Shown here piece after piece: positions 51,528 through 59,484 of a stretch of 64,000 bases of DNA. The notes beneath the pieces are model-generated. The model was not told where the DNA came from and searched no databases. It saw only the letters and a program-made list of their open reading frames with translations. This stretch comes from Methylococcaceae bacterium UBA6146 (lineage in GTDB: Bacteria > Pseudomonadota > Gammaproteobacteria > Methylococcales > Methylomonadaceae): NCBI GenBank assembly GCA_002422395.1, contig DIUY01000008.1, positions 1 to 64,000 of the forward strand. Direction: 5' to 3'. The translations under genes and the position numbers were made by a program. Position 1 is the first letter of the stretch, and the number at the start of each line of letters is the position of its first letter.

Positions 51528-51908
51528 TTATTTTTCCTGATCGGCAGATAACACGATGGTAAGCGCTTTGCTGTCTTGCTGCCTTGCCGCCAGTATATTT
51601 TTAAAATCCTGTTTTTGCCGACTTACAAAATCCTTGCCATGATCTGCGGAATGGTTTGAAAGCGCGATAATCTCTTTGCGGTACTTGTAGGTTAAATAGC
51701 CAGCAATAACACCCGCCCCAAAGGTCACCAACGGATTTTTAGCCAACGTCCTGATAATTCCGCCACCGGTCTGGACAATCACGGTTGCCGCAACACCCGT
51801 CACGACCCCTATAGCAATTGTGTCAACTTTGGATGGCAAATGGGGCGATTTTTCTTCCGCCGCTTGCTTGGTGATTACAGAACCAGCCTCTTCTGCCAGA
51901 TACGTCAT
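51528..51908 (-). CDS. Small glycine-rich membrane protein (paralogue of 52567-52878)
   Basis: The 126-residue protein has a polar N terminus, a Gly/Ala/Val-rich hydrophobic stretch (about residues 30-75) that can form two membrane helices, then Y-L-T-Y-K-Y-R-K-E-I-I and a charged helical tail. The segment from K-N-P-L-V-T-F-G-A-G-V to K-D-F-V-S-R-Q-K aligns closely with the protein at 52567-52878. It may belong to the DUF5132-type small membrane families seen near heavy-metal ATPases; that is from memory. GAGG lies before the ATG. It is divergent from the metal cluster. Confidence 0.7.
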   Translation of the reverse strand: MTYLAEEAGSVITKQAAEEKSPHLPSKVDTIAIGVVTGVAATVIVQTGGGIIRTLAKNPLVTFGAGVIAGYLTYKYRKEIIALSNHSADHGKDFVSRQKQDFKNILAARQQDSKALTIVLSADQEK

Positions 51909-52369
51909 GATTTGCCTCGTGTTATGTTAAAAAATAAGAAACGGGTAAGCTATACCAAAAAAACCGCCAACTCTATAGGCTGCTACGCCGCAAAAAAGGT
52001 TTGCGGCAATCCGTATTGAACAGCAGAATCGTTATGGGCAGTAAAGTTATAATTTTTAGTGACGTGAACCAACTACACCTAAGGCCACTCTTTTTATAAA
52101 TATCCCAACCACCAGTGTCTATTAAATAAGGCAGCTTTTAACGGGTAACCAGCAATATTCACGCCACCAAATAACAAGCCGCTGGATATTTCCCATCTTA
52201 TGGCGCAAATAATGCTTAGATTTTAATCTAACATCTGTTTTTCGGTTGCGGCCAAGCAGTAACAGCTTAGGTATTGTGTTGCATGTTGCTTGTTAAAACT
52301 TGCGGTGTTTACTGGCATTCAATATTATCTACCCGCATTTAAACTTTATCGGTTAATCTTAAAACTATT
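51909..52369. other. Divergent intergenic region upstream of the metal cluster
   Basis: The 461-bp gap lies between the divergent 51528-51908 gene and the Cys-rich protein gene and presumably holds both promoters. No convincing -35/-10 pair, metal-regulator palindrome or frame with a ribosome site was found by eye. Confidence 0.45.
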
Positions 52370-52540
52370 ATGAACGCTGAAAAAAAAAATTGTGACCTTT
52401 GTGGCTTAGCTGTCGAAGTTGAGGGCTTTCAATTAAACACAAAAGATGGCGTCAAACAATTTTGCTGCGAAGGCTGTAAAGGCATTTATGAAATGCTGCA
52501 CGGGGATGATGTCTTAAACGAATCTGATACATCGGATTAA
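52370..52540 (+). CDS. 56-residue Cys-rich metal-binding protein
   Basis: The short frame encodes K-K-N-C-D-L-C-G-L-A near the start and Q-F-C-C-E-G-C-K-G-I-Y near residue 31, giving C-x2-C and C-C-x2-C clusters. This resembles the N-terminal metal-binding domain of FixI/CcoI-type copper ATPases, here as a free-standing protein, with an acidic tail. It is the first gene of the cluster leading to the Cu-type ATPase at 53656. A copper chaperone or donor role is inferred. No strong ribosome site is seen, but the cysteine pattern is unlikely to arise by chance. Confidence 0.8.
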   Translation: MNAEKKNCDLCGLAVEVEGFQLNTKDGVKQFCCEGCKGIYEMLHGDDVLNESDTSD

Positions 52541-52566
52541 CCATTCACTTAATGAAGGAAACTAAT

Positions 52567-52878
52567 ATGTCGCATACACATGGCAAGCAGCTAATGCAAA
52601 GCATGGGTGAAAACCACAACGCAATGGGAAAAAGCCTTGTTAAAGGCTCCATAACTACCGCCACCGTTCATACAGGAGCAAAATTGATGAAAAATATCAC
52701 CAAACACCCCGCTTTAGTTTTCGGCTTAGGTGTCGTCACCGGCTATTTGATTTACAAATACCGCAAAGAAATCATTTCCAGCACCACCAAAGCGGTCGAT
52801 GCCAGCAAAGATTTTGTCTTGCAGCAAAAAGAAAGTTTGGAAGATATTGTCGCAGAAACCCAAGAAGCTAACGATTAA
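52567..52878 (+). CDS. Small glycine-rich membrane protein in metal cluster
   Basis: The product is 103 residues from ATG 52567, which has AAGGA 7 nt upstream; ATG 52552 lies inside that site. The N terminus is His/Met-containing (M-S-H-T-H-G-K-Q-L-M-Q-S-M). A hydrophobic helix (A-L-V-F-G-L-G-V-V-T-G-Y-L-I, about 60-75) is followed by Y-K-Y-R-K-E-I-I and an amphipathic tail. It is paralogous to 51528-51908. Its place between two metal-binding proteins suggests a membrane accessory of the ATPase. Function is unknown. Confidence 0.78.
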   Translation: MSHTHGKQLMQSMGENHNAMGKSLVKGSITTATVHTGAKLMKNITKHPALVFGLGVVTGYLIYKYRKEIISSTTKAVDASKDFVLQQKESLEDIVAETQEAND

Positions 52879-52907
52879 TGGCCTGACGGCCCATTTAAGC
52901 TTGCAAT

Positions 52908-52941
52908 AAACGGGCAATCCTACCTTCAGGAACGCCCGTTT
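52908..52941 (+). terminator. Terminator within the metal cluster
   Basis: AAACGGGC (52908-52915) pairs with GCCCGTTT (52934-52941), followed by TTTA. It lies between the small membrane protein and the HMA-like gene and may reduce downstream expression or mark an operon boundary. Confidence 0.75.
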
Positions 52942-52970
52942 TTATTTAACTTTGTGTTTGTTTTAACTTT

Positions 52971-53585
52971 ATGGCTATCCAAAAACAATTTGTTTTACGC
53001 TACCGCGAAGAGGGGCACATCCGTTTTGAAATCCCGGCGCAATTTTGTGAGCCAAGCGCCGCAAACGCATTGACGGCAGCGCTTTTAAAATTAGACGGCG
53101 TTTACCGCGTCACGCTTTATGCCCGCCAAAAAAAGCTGTCCATCCGTTATCAGGAATGGGTTTGTGATTTTAAGTCCCTGGCAAAATTGCTCCATCAGAT
53201 TATTGCCGGATTGGAACAAAAAACACCTTCTGAAAAAAAGGCGGCAGTGGCCAACAAACTGCCAGCAATCAAAGCCAAACTTAAGAATTCGGGCGTCGGC
53301 AAGTGGTTCAACCAAACCTATACCGACATCAAAGAAACCATACAAGCCGCCAAAATTTTAACTAAAGTCGGCATGAAGCAGCAGAAAACCCTATTCAACA
53401 ATCCCGAAAAGGCAATGATTGATTTCTTCAATGACATGCTGGTGATTTTTTTAATCAAGCTGCATTGGGAACGCATCACCAAAGAGTGGATACCTAATCC
53501 CTTAAAGTACCGCTATGAATGGCTGGCGGTGTTCTATATGTTTTTCTTGCTGATGCGCTCACGCAACCCAAAACAGCCAAAGTAA
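52971..53585 (+). CDS. HMA-like domain protein with C-terminal membrane segment
   Basis: The 204-residue protein has an N-terminal ferredoxin-like segment (about residues 5-80; Y-R-E-E-G-H-I-R-F-E-I-P and L-D-G-V-Y-R-V-T-L-Y-A-R-Q-K-K-L-S-I-R-Y). It resembles heavy-metal-associated (HMA) domains but lacks the C-x2-C metal site. A basic linker and a C-terminal hydrophobic segment (W-L-A-V-F-Y-M-F-F-L-L-M-R) follow. The N-terminal domain of the next protein, the ATPase, has the same degenerate pattern. A partner or adaptor for the ATPase is a reasonable inference. There is no clear ribosome site before ATG 52971. Confidence 0.7.
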   Translation: MAIQKQFVLRYREEGHIRFEIPAQFCEPSAANALTAALLKLDGVYRVTLYARQKKLSIRYQEWVCDFKSLAKLLHQIIAGLEQKTPSEKKAAVANKLPAIKAKLKNSGVGKWFNQTYTDIKETIQAAKILTKVGMKQQKTLFNNPEKAMIDFFNDMLVIFLIKLHWERITKEWIPNPLKYRYEWLAVFYMFFLLMRSRNPKQPK

Positions 53586-53655
53586 AAGCTTTGCCGTTTT
53601 GCCCCCCGATTGCTCTAAAAATGACACTCATTGCTTTCTTTTTACAGGCCTAGCC

Positions 53656-56100
53656 ATGGATACGATGCCGACTTACCAAAATTTCAGCCTAGCCCACCAA
53701 CTCAAAAGGCGTATCCGCATTATCGCCCCCGTGTTAAAGAATGATCCTGAACGCGGTTATATTTTTGAAATCCTGCTAAAAAAACGCCCTGAAATCAAAC
53801 GGGTGCGTTCAACGTTTGCGTTAGGCTCGGTGGTGGTTGAATTTGACCCCAAGCGCCTGCCTAAAACTAACTTATTGATTATGCTCGATGCCATTTTAAG
53901 CAATATGGGTGGCAAGAACAGTGCCGGTGCAAACCAACCCAAAGCGTTTGCCGGCCCATTAAAGGAAATTGACCTGGCGGTTGAGGGCATGACCTGCGCC
54001 TCCTGCGCGTTATTGCTGGAAATGGTGTTGAAACGTGACCCAAAAATCAAACAAGCCAGCGTCAATTTTGGCACCGAAACCCTGACTGTCCACGGGCAAT
54101 TAAGCAAGGATGATGTTTGCGCCTGCATCGAAAGTTTAGGCTACAAAGCTTACCCAATGGACACGCTTTCGCAACGCAAAAAAATAATTGAAAAAGAACA
54201 GCTGCGCATTGATTCCGCGCGGCATCGTTTGCTATGGTCGGCAGTATTAAGCACACCGGTTATCGCCATTGCCATGTCCATGACCCGATCACGCCCGCTG
54301 CATTGGCTGCAATTTTTGCTGGCGACACCGGTGGTGTTTTGGTCTGGGAAACCTTTTTTTGACAAAGCCCTGCGTCTGGCCAAGCACCGCGCCGCCAACA
54401 TGGATTCTTTAATCGCGTTAGGCGTAGGCTCCGCGTATTTATACAGCTTACCCACTTTTTTCCTACGCCGTGGCCATGTCTATTTTGAAGCGGCGGCGGC
54501 AATCATCACTTTTGTGCTGTTAGGGCGTTATCTGGAAGAAAAAGCCAAAGGCAAAGCGGGCGAGGCGATCCGGCAATTGGTCGATTTGCAACCGCAGACC
54601 GCCACGCTATTGAAAGACGGCCAAGAATTCACCGTAGACGCCGAAAGCTTGCAGGTTGATGATGTGTTGCTGATCCGGCCTGGGGAAAAAATTCCGGCCG
54701 ATGGCGTCATTATCAACGGCATTTCCACGGTCGATGAATCAATGGTGACTGGCGAAAGCATGCCGGTGGTCAAAGAAATAGGCGGCCGTGTCATCGCCGG
54801 CTGTGTCAACGGCAACGGCGTGTTACGAGTCAAAGTCACGGCGGTAGGCATGGACACCGTGCTGGCTGGCATTGTCCACATGATTGACCAGGCTCAGTCC
54901 GCCAAACTGCCCATCCAAAAGCAAGTCGATAAAATTTCTGCCGTTTTCGTCCCTAGTGTCATGGCAATATCCGGCCTGACGTTTGCCGGTTGGCTGTTGG
55001 CCGGCGCCCCGTTTGCGCTGGCTTTTGGCAATGCCATCACCGTGTTGCTGATTGCCTGCCCGTGCGCCTTGGGTTTGGCGACACCGGCGGCGATTATGGT
55101 CGGTGCAGGACAAGCGGCCAAAAAAGGCATTTATATCCGTAACGGCGAAAGCTTGGAAATCGCCGCAAAACTAAACGTCATCGTCTTTGACAAAACCGGC
55201 ACAATCACCGAAGGCAAGCCTAAAGTCAGCGACTTTTTAAAGCTGTCACGGTTAGGCCAAGACAAAATCCTCATGTTGGCGGCATCGGCGGAACACAATT
55301 CTGAACACTTCTTGGGTAAAGCGATTGTTGACTTTGCCCGCGAACAAGCCATTACCTTTAAAGAAAGTACGCATTTTTACAGCGAAACAGGCCGCGGCAT
55401 CCTCGCCGAAATTGACGGCAAAACCGTCTTGCTGGGCAATCAAGCGTGGCTGGATGAACAGCAAGTGGCAATCCCAGGCTTGACGGCAGCCGCCCGGCAC
55501 TATTCGGAGCAAGGGAAAACGCCGGTGTTTATGGCTATCAACGGCAAAGAAGCCGCTGTTTTCGGCATTGCCGACAAACCTAAAGAACACGCCAGGGAAG
55601 CTATCGCCAAACTGCACAGGCTCGGTATTGAAACGTTGATGGCGACCGGCGACACCGAACGCACCGCGCATTACATTGCCGCCCAAGTGGGTATCGGACA
55701 AGTGATAGCCAATGCCAAACCGGAACAAAAACTGGCGGTTATCGAAGCTTTGAAAGCGGAAGGAAAGCTAGTCGGCATGATAGGTGACGGTGTCAATGAC
55801 GCCCCCGCCTTGACTGCCGCCAGCGTCGGTTTTGCGATTGGCAGCGGCACCGATATTGCGATTGAGTCCGCTGACCTGACCTTGGTGCAGGGCGACATCA
55901 CCAAAGTCGCGGACGCCATTGGCTTAAGCAAAGACACCATTGTGATTATCAAACAAAATTTATTCTGGGCATTTGCCTATAATACCATTGCCATTCCAAT
56001 CGCGGCAATGGGACAGCTCAACCCGATGGTGGCCTCTGCTGCGATGGCATTAAGCTCAGTATCGGTCGTTGTCAATTCATTACGCTTAAGTCGGAGATAG
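53656..56100 (+). CDS. P1B-type copper-transporting ATPase
   Basis: The product (814 residues from ATG 53656) has a degenerate HMA-like domain (about 1-85), a true HMA domain with C114-A-S-C117, and the P1B-ATPase core. The core shows T-G-E-S at 365-368, C468-P-C470 in the membrane site, and D512-K-T-G-T as the phosphorylated Asp. Y-N in helix 7 and M-x2-S-S in helix 8 are the Cu(I) (P1B-1) signature. The usual S-E-H-P motif reads S-E-H551-F552. It should export Cu(I) or deliver it to periplasmic or membrane copper proteins. A TTG at 53599 would add 19 residues; ATG 53656 is preferred. Confidence 0.92.
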   Translation: MDTMPTYQNFSLAHQLKRRIRIIAPVLKNDPERGYIFEILLKKRPEIKRVRSTFALGSVVVEFDPKRLPKTNLLIMLDAILSNMGGKNSAGANQPKAFAGPLKEIDLAVEGMTCASCALLLEMVLKRDPKIKQASVNFGTETLTVHGQLSKDDVCACIESLGYKAYPMDTLSQRKKIIEKEQLRIDSARHRLLWSAVLSTPVIAIAMSMTRSRPLHWLQFLLATPVVFWSGKPFFDKALRLAKHRAANMDSLIALGVGSAYLYSLPTFFLRRGHVYFEAAAAIITFVLLGRYLEEKAKGKAGEAIRQLVDLQPQTATLLKDGQEFTVDAESLQVDDVLLIRPGEKIPADGVIINGISTVDESMVTGESMPVVKEIGGRVIAGCVNGNGVLRVKVTAVGMDTVLAGIVHMIDQAQSAKLPIQKQVDKISAVFVPSVMAISGLTFAGWLLAGAPFALAFGNAITVLLIACPCALGLATPAAIMVGAGQAAKKGIYIRNGESLEIAAKLNVIVFDKTGTITEGKPKVSDFLKLSRLGQDKILMLAASAEHNSEHFLGKAIVDFAREQAITFKESTHFYSETGRGILAEIDGKTVLLGNQAWLDEQQVAIPGLTAAARHYSEQGKTPVFMAINGKEAAVFGIADKPKEHAREAIAKLHRLGIETLMATGDTERTAHYIAAQVGIGQVIANAKPEQKLAVIEALKAEGKLVGMIGDGVNDAPALTAASVGFAIGSGTDIAIESADLTLVQGDITKVADAIGLSKDTIVIIKQNLFWAFAYNTIAIPIAAMGQLNPMVASAAMALSSVSVVVNSLRLSRR

Positions 56101-56108
56101 GAACACAT

Positions 56109-56948
56109 ATGGATCACTCTATGATGGATCATAGTATGCACGGCATGGTTGATATGGGCATGGCAACCGGCGGCTTTGATTATACGCTGGCGTTTATTGC
56201 CGGATTTTTGGGGAGCGGGCATTGCTTGGGGATGTGCGGGGCGCTGGTGTCGGGCTATTTTATGAATGCGGGCAAAAACCGCTCGTACCTGCCTTATTTT
56301 CTGTACCAGATTGCCCGAATTTCGGTTTATACCATGGTCGGTTTTGCCGCTGCCTCGCTGGGCGTGGTGATAGTGTCCAGCGGCCTGTTCGGCAAAATCC
56401 AAAGCCTGTTGCAAATGTTCATCGGGATAGTTGTCATTTTATTGGCGTTTGGCATATTAGGCTGGATTCCGTGGCAAGGCTCGATCAGATTGCTACCCAT
56501 GAAGTGGTTGCGCAAAGGCTATAGCAGCTCCAGAACCAAGGGCCCGATCATCGGCAGCCTGTTTGCCGGCCTGTTAAATGGCATGATGCCTTGTCCGCTG
56601 ACCTTTGCAATGGCGGTAAAAGCCACCTCGGCACCTAGCATTTATGAAGGCGGCGCACTGATGCTGGCGTTTGGCGCGGGCACTTTGCCGATGATGTTGT
56701 TTATTAGCATGGCTTTCGGCAAAATAAACGCCCATATACGTGGCCTGATGCTCAAAACGGCGGCCTTAATTATGGTGTTTATGGGGTCCAATACGTTTTA
56801 CCGTGGCTTGAGTTTTTATGCCGATGAAGACTTCAAGCATCACAACTATTTTTATATCCTGAAGGGACGGATTGATGAGTTAATCGCTTATCTGGCGCAA
56901 ATAGTCAGTTATTTTTCGGATTTGGTGGCCAACATCCAAAACATGTAA
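56109..56948 (+). CDS. SafE/TauE-type membrane protein with Met/His-rich N terminus
   Basis: The 279-residue protein has about six membrane helices and the motif G-S-G-H-C-L-G-M-C-G near residue 38. This motif is typical of the DsbD-like/UreH-like SafE family found beside cytochrome oxidase maturation genes. A second conserved segment is N-G-M-M-P-C-P-L near 158. The N terminus M-D-H-S-M-M-D-H-S-M-H-G-M is a probable copper-binding stretch. AGGA precedes the ATG and it begins 8 bp after the ATPase, so the two are co-expressed. Copper transfer across the membrane is the likely role, inferred from context. Confidence 0.82.
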   Translation: MDHSMMDHSMHGMVDMGMATGGFDYTLAFIAGFLGSGHCLGMCGALVSGYFMNAGKNRSYLPYFLYQIARISVYTMVGFAAASLGVVIVSSGLFGKIQSLLQMFIGIVVILLAFGILGWIPWQGSIRLLPMKWLRKGYSSSRTKGPIIGSLFAGLLNGMMPCPLTFAMAVKATSAPSIYEGGALMLAFGAGTLPMMLFISMAFGKINAHIRGLMLKTAALIMVFMGSNTFYRGLSFYADEDFKHHNYFYILKGRIDELIAYLAQIVSYFSDLVANIQNM

Positions 56949-57027
56949 GTTTTAATCGTCGCATAAGTTGGTGGTGGGTTAAATCTGTAATTGGACAGAT
57001 TCAGCGCGTCGGTTTTTGCAATCTACT

Positions 57028-57085
57028 GTAGGGTACGCATCGCGTACCTTGATAAAGTCTAAAAGGTACGCGATGCGTACCCTAC
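57028..57085. repeat. 23-bp perfect inverted repeat
   Basis: The left arm (57028-57050, GTAGGGTACGCATCGCGTAC plus CTT) and the right arm (57063-57085) are exact complements with a 12-nt loop. Each arm contains a smaller palindrome GGTACGC-N3-GCGTACC. It lies between the convergent SafE-like gene and engB. It may terminate both, or be an interspersed repeat unit of the genome. Confidence 0.85.
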
Positions 57086-57101
57086 ATAAAAAACTTAACT
57101 G

Positions 57102-57770
57102 TTAAGATTTATCTAATTGCATATTTAGCCCAAGCAGTTCTACTGCTGGCGATTCGCTCACTTCCCCGTCAACCCTGCCACTAAACAATTCATCAAGCGC
57201 ATCGTGCAGCTCATCGACACCGGTTTTTTTTAGCGCCGAAAACAACTGGAGGGTCACGGGTACGGTAAGTTCTTCAAGCTCCCTTTTTACTTTCAACAAA
57301 GTGTTTTTAGAAGCCCCGTAAGTCAACTTATCCGCTTTGGTCAACAAAATATGCAATGGCAAACCCGTATGCTGACACCACTCAACCATTTGCCAGTCGA
57401 AATCGGTTAAGGGCAAGCGCACATCCATCACCAACACTATGGCGCACAGGGACTTACGGTTTGTCAAATACGTTTCCATTAGCTTATGCCACTCTTCTTT
57501 TACGGCGATCGGCACCTTCGCATAGCCATAACCCGGCAAGTCAACAAACCGCAAGTCGGCGTTGATTTCAAAAAAATTAAGCATCTGTGTCCGCCCCGGC
57601 GTCTTGCTAGTCCGCGCCAGGCTATTTTGCCTAGTTAAGGTGTTGATGGCACTGGACTTGCCCGCGTTCGAGCGCCCCGCAAACGCCACTTCCAGCCCTT
57701 CATCGGGGGGCGTATTTCGGAGGTGAGGGGAGCTATTAATAAATTTTGCCTGATGATAAATTGGGTTCAT
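57102..57770 (-). CDS. engB: Ribosome biogenesis GTPase EngB (YsxC/YihA)
   Basis: EngB is an essential TRAFAC GTPase needed for late assembly of the large ribosomal subunit. The 222-residue protein has G1 G-R-S-N-A-G-K-S-S near residue 32, a T after F-x-x-K-T-P-G-R-T-Q, G3 D-L-P-G-Y-G near 78 and G4 T-K-A-D near 145. Its length is at the upper end of the family because of a C-terminal tail. It diverges from the cytochrome c4 gene, which is the common arrangement in gammaproteobacteria. Confidence 0.96.
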   Translation of the reverse strand: MNPIYHQAKFINSSPHLRNTPPDEGLEVAFAGRSNAGKSSAINTLTRQNSLARTSKTPGRTQMLNFFEINADLRFVDLPGYGYAKVPIAVKEEWHKLMETYLTNRKSLCAIVLVMDVRLPLTDFDWQMVEWCQHTGLPLHILLTKADKLTYGASKNTLLKVKRELEELTVPVTLQLFSALKKTGVDELHDALDELFSGRVDGEVSESPAVELLGLNMQLDKS

Positions 57771-57883
57771 CGTTGCCTCGCTTATGCTTACCGATTAAGG
57801 TAAAATCCGATGATGACTTAAGTCACCTGTTGCAGTAAAAATAGGTTATAAAAATAATTACTTTATCCCGTGAGGACAACCTG

Positions 57884-58546
57884 ATGAAAAAAACATTGCT
57901 GACATTTTCACTGGCTCTGGCGTGTGCCAGCATTCCGCCTATTTTACATGCAGAAGGTGATATCCATGTAGGAAAAGAAAAAGCCGCTGCTTGTGCTAGC
58001 TGTCATGGCGCCGATGGCAACAGTGTAGTTGGCACTTTTCCTAAGCTTGCCCAGCAACACGTTTCTTATCTGGCTAAAGAACTGCACGCCTTCAAAAATG
58101 GCACACGCAAAGATCCTATGATGTCGGCCATGGCCATGTCCCTGACCGATGACGACATAAACGACATTGCCGCTTATTATGCAGGCCAACGCATCTCCCA
58201 TAATGCCCTACCTGTGCCTGATGCAGATGACGATGAGCCCGTAGCGGACAACGCAAAATCGGTGCAAACCCTAATCACCCAAGGTAGCGATTTGTACCGC
58301 AATGGCGATTTGGCTAGAGAAGTGTCCGCCTGTATCGCCTGTCATGGGCCAACCGGGGAAGGCAATAAGCCTGCGGCCTTCCCATCGTTAAAATCCCAGC
58401 ATGCCGATTATTTAATTAAGGCGCTCACCGATTTTAAATCAGGCGCCCGTAGCAATAACCCAGAAAATATGATGCATATGATTGCCAAAAAAATGTCCCC
58501 TGAAGAAATTAAGGCGGTCGCCTATCGCATTTCAATGATGCAATAA
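57884..58546 (+). CDS. Cytochrome c4 (diheme)
   Basis: Cytochrome c4 is a periplasmic diheme electron carrier between the bc1 complex and terminal oxidases. The 220-residue protein has a signal peptide (cleavage after H-A, residue 23) and two c-type domains with heme sites C37-A-S-C-H41 and C150-I-A-C-H154. Conserved Met ligands lie in M-S-A-M-A and in the M-M-H-M-I-A-K-K-M region. GAGGACAACCTG precedes the ATG. The dsbA gene follows at about 80 bp, as in many gammaproteobacteria. Confidence 0.95.
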   Translation: MKKTLLTFSLALACASIPPILHAEGDIHVGKEKAAACASCHGADGNSVVGTFPKLAQQHVSYLAKELHAFKNGTRKDPMMSAMAMSLTDDDINDIAAYYAGQRISHNALPVPDADDDEPVADNAKSVQTLITQGSDLYRNGDLAREVSACIACHGPTGEGNKPAAFPSLKSQHADYLIKALTDFKSGARSNNPENMMHMIAKKMSPEEIKAVAYRISMMQ

Positions 58547-58628
58547 CCCGTACGGCAACCACCTAAAAAACTTAACTGCTTTATTATTGTCTGTCGTTTT
58601 AATTTGCACTCACAAGGAAATTTTTCCC

Positions 58629-59249
58629 ATGTTAAAAAAAATCACCCAGGCCAGCTTATTTGTCTTGTTGCTTTCATGTTCAGCACTGTTGAGGGCGGAA
58701 GGCTCAGGCTATGAATCCTTAACCTCACCACAGCCCACCCAACATCCTGATAAAGTTGAGGTTATTGAATTCTTCTGGTATGGATGCCCACATTGTTACA
58801 GCTTTGAACCTGAACTTACCAAATGGTTAAAAACCCTGCCTAAAAACGTTGAGTTTAGCCGCCAGCCCGCTGTGTTTAATGAGACTTGGGGCAAACATGC
58901 CAAAGCCTATTTTGTTGCCGAAGCCTTAGGTGTGGTTGATAAAGTCCATGCCGACCTTTTTGACGCCATCCAAAACAAAAAAGAAAAACTGGAAACTGAA
59001 GAACAATTGGCTAAATTCTTTACTGCCCGTGGTGTTGATGCCGCACAGTTCCATGAGACATTCAATGCCTTTGCAATCGACGCCAAAATGCGCCAGGCGC
59101 CGGCTATCGCTGCGCGTTACGGCATAACTGGCGTCCCTACCATTATTATTAATGGCAAATATGTCACTAGCGGCCCGTTGGCCGGATCCCATGAAAAAAT
59201 GATTGACGTGATTAACGATCTTATTAAAAAGGAAAGTGCCGCAAAATAA
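58629..59249 (+). CDS. dsbA: Thiol:disulphide interchange protein DsbA
   Basis: DsbA introduces disulphide bonds into periplasmic proteins. The product (206 residues from ATG 58629) has a signal peptide (cleavage near L-R-A-E), a thioredoxin fold with active site C53-P-H-C56, the helical insertion, and the cis-Pro loop G-V-P-T. AAGGAAA is well placed before the ATG; an open extension upstream to 58587 is not conserved. It is downstream of cytochrome c4. Confidence 0.95.
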   Translation: MLKKITQASLFVLLLSCSALLRAEGSGYESLTSPQPTQHPDKVEVIEFFWYGCPHCYSFEPELTKWLKTLPKNVEFSRQPAVFNETWGKHAKAYFVAEALGVVDKVHADLFDAIQNKKEKLETEEQLAKFFTARGVDAAQFHETFNAFAIDAKMRQAPAIAARYGITGVPTIIINGKYVTSGPLAGSHEKMIDVINDLIKKESAAK

Positions 59250-59322
59250 GCCTTTTCCCAGCTAGGGCATTAGGTATCGGATGGGCGTCCCCTTCGCCAC
59301 TCTCCTACAAGGTTAAAAAACC

Positions 59323-59416
59323 GGGTGGTGGTAAAAATGGTAATGATATTTTGGAATCAAAAAACATGTTTTTTGACTCCGCTGCCATTTAAGCATTTGA
59401 ATGTTTACCACCACCA
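59323..59416. repeat. 94-bp MITE-like palindromic element, copy 2
   Basis: This is the second copy of the element at 9800-9893, same orientation, differing at four positions. Here the terminal inverted repeats are better matched: the tail reads TTTACCACCACCA, complementary to the head TGGTGGTAAA. It lies between the convergent dsbA and phoR genes. Confidence 0.85.
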
Positions 59417-59484
59417 AAAACTTATTGACGACGTGCTGTATGCTGTGTGTCAGGGTTATTTTAGCCCCCCCCCTAAAAAACCGT

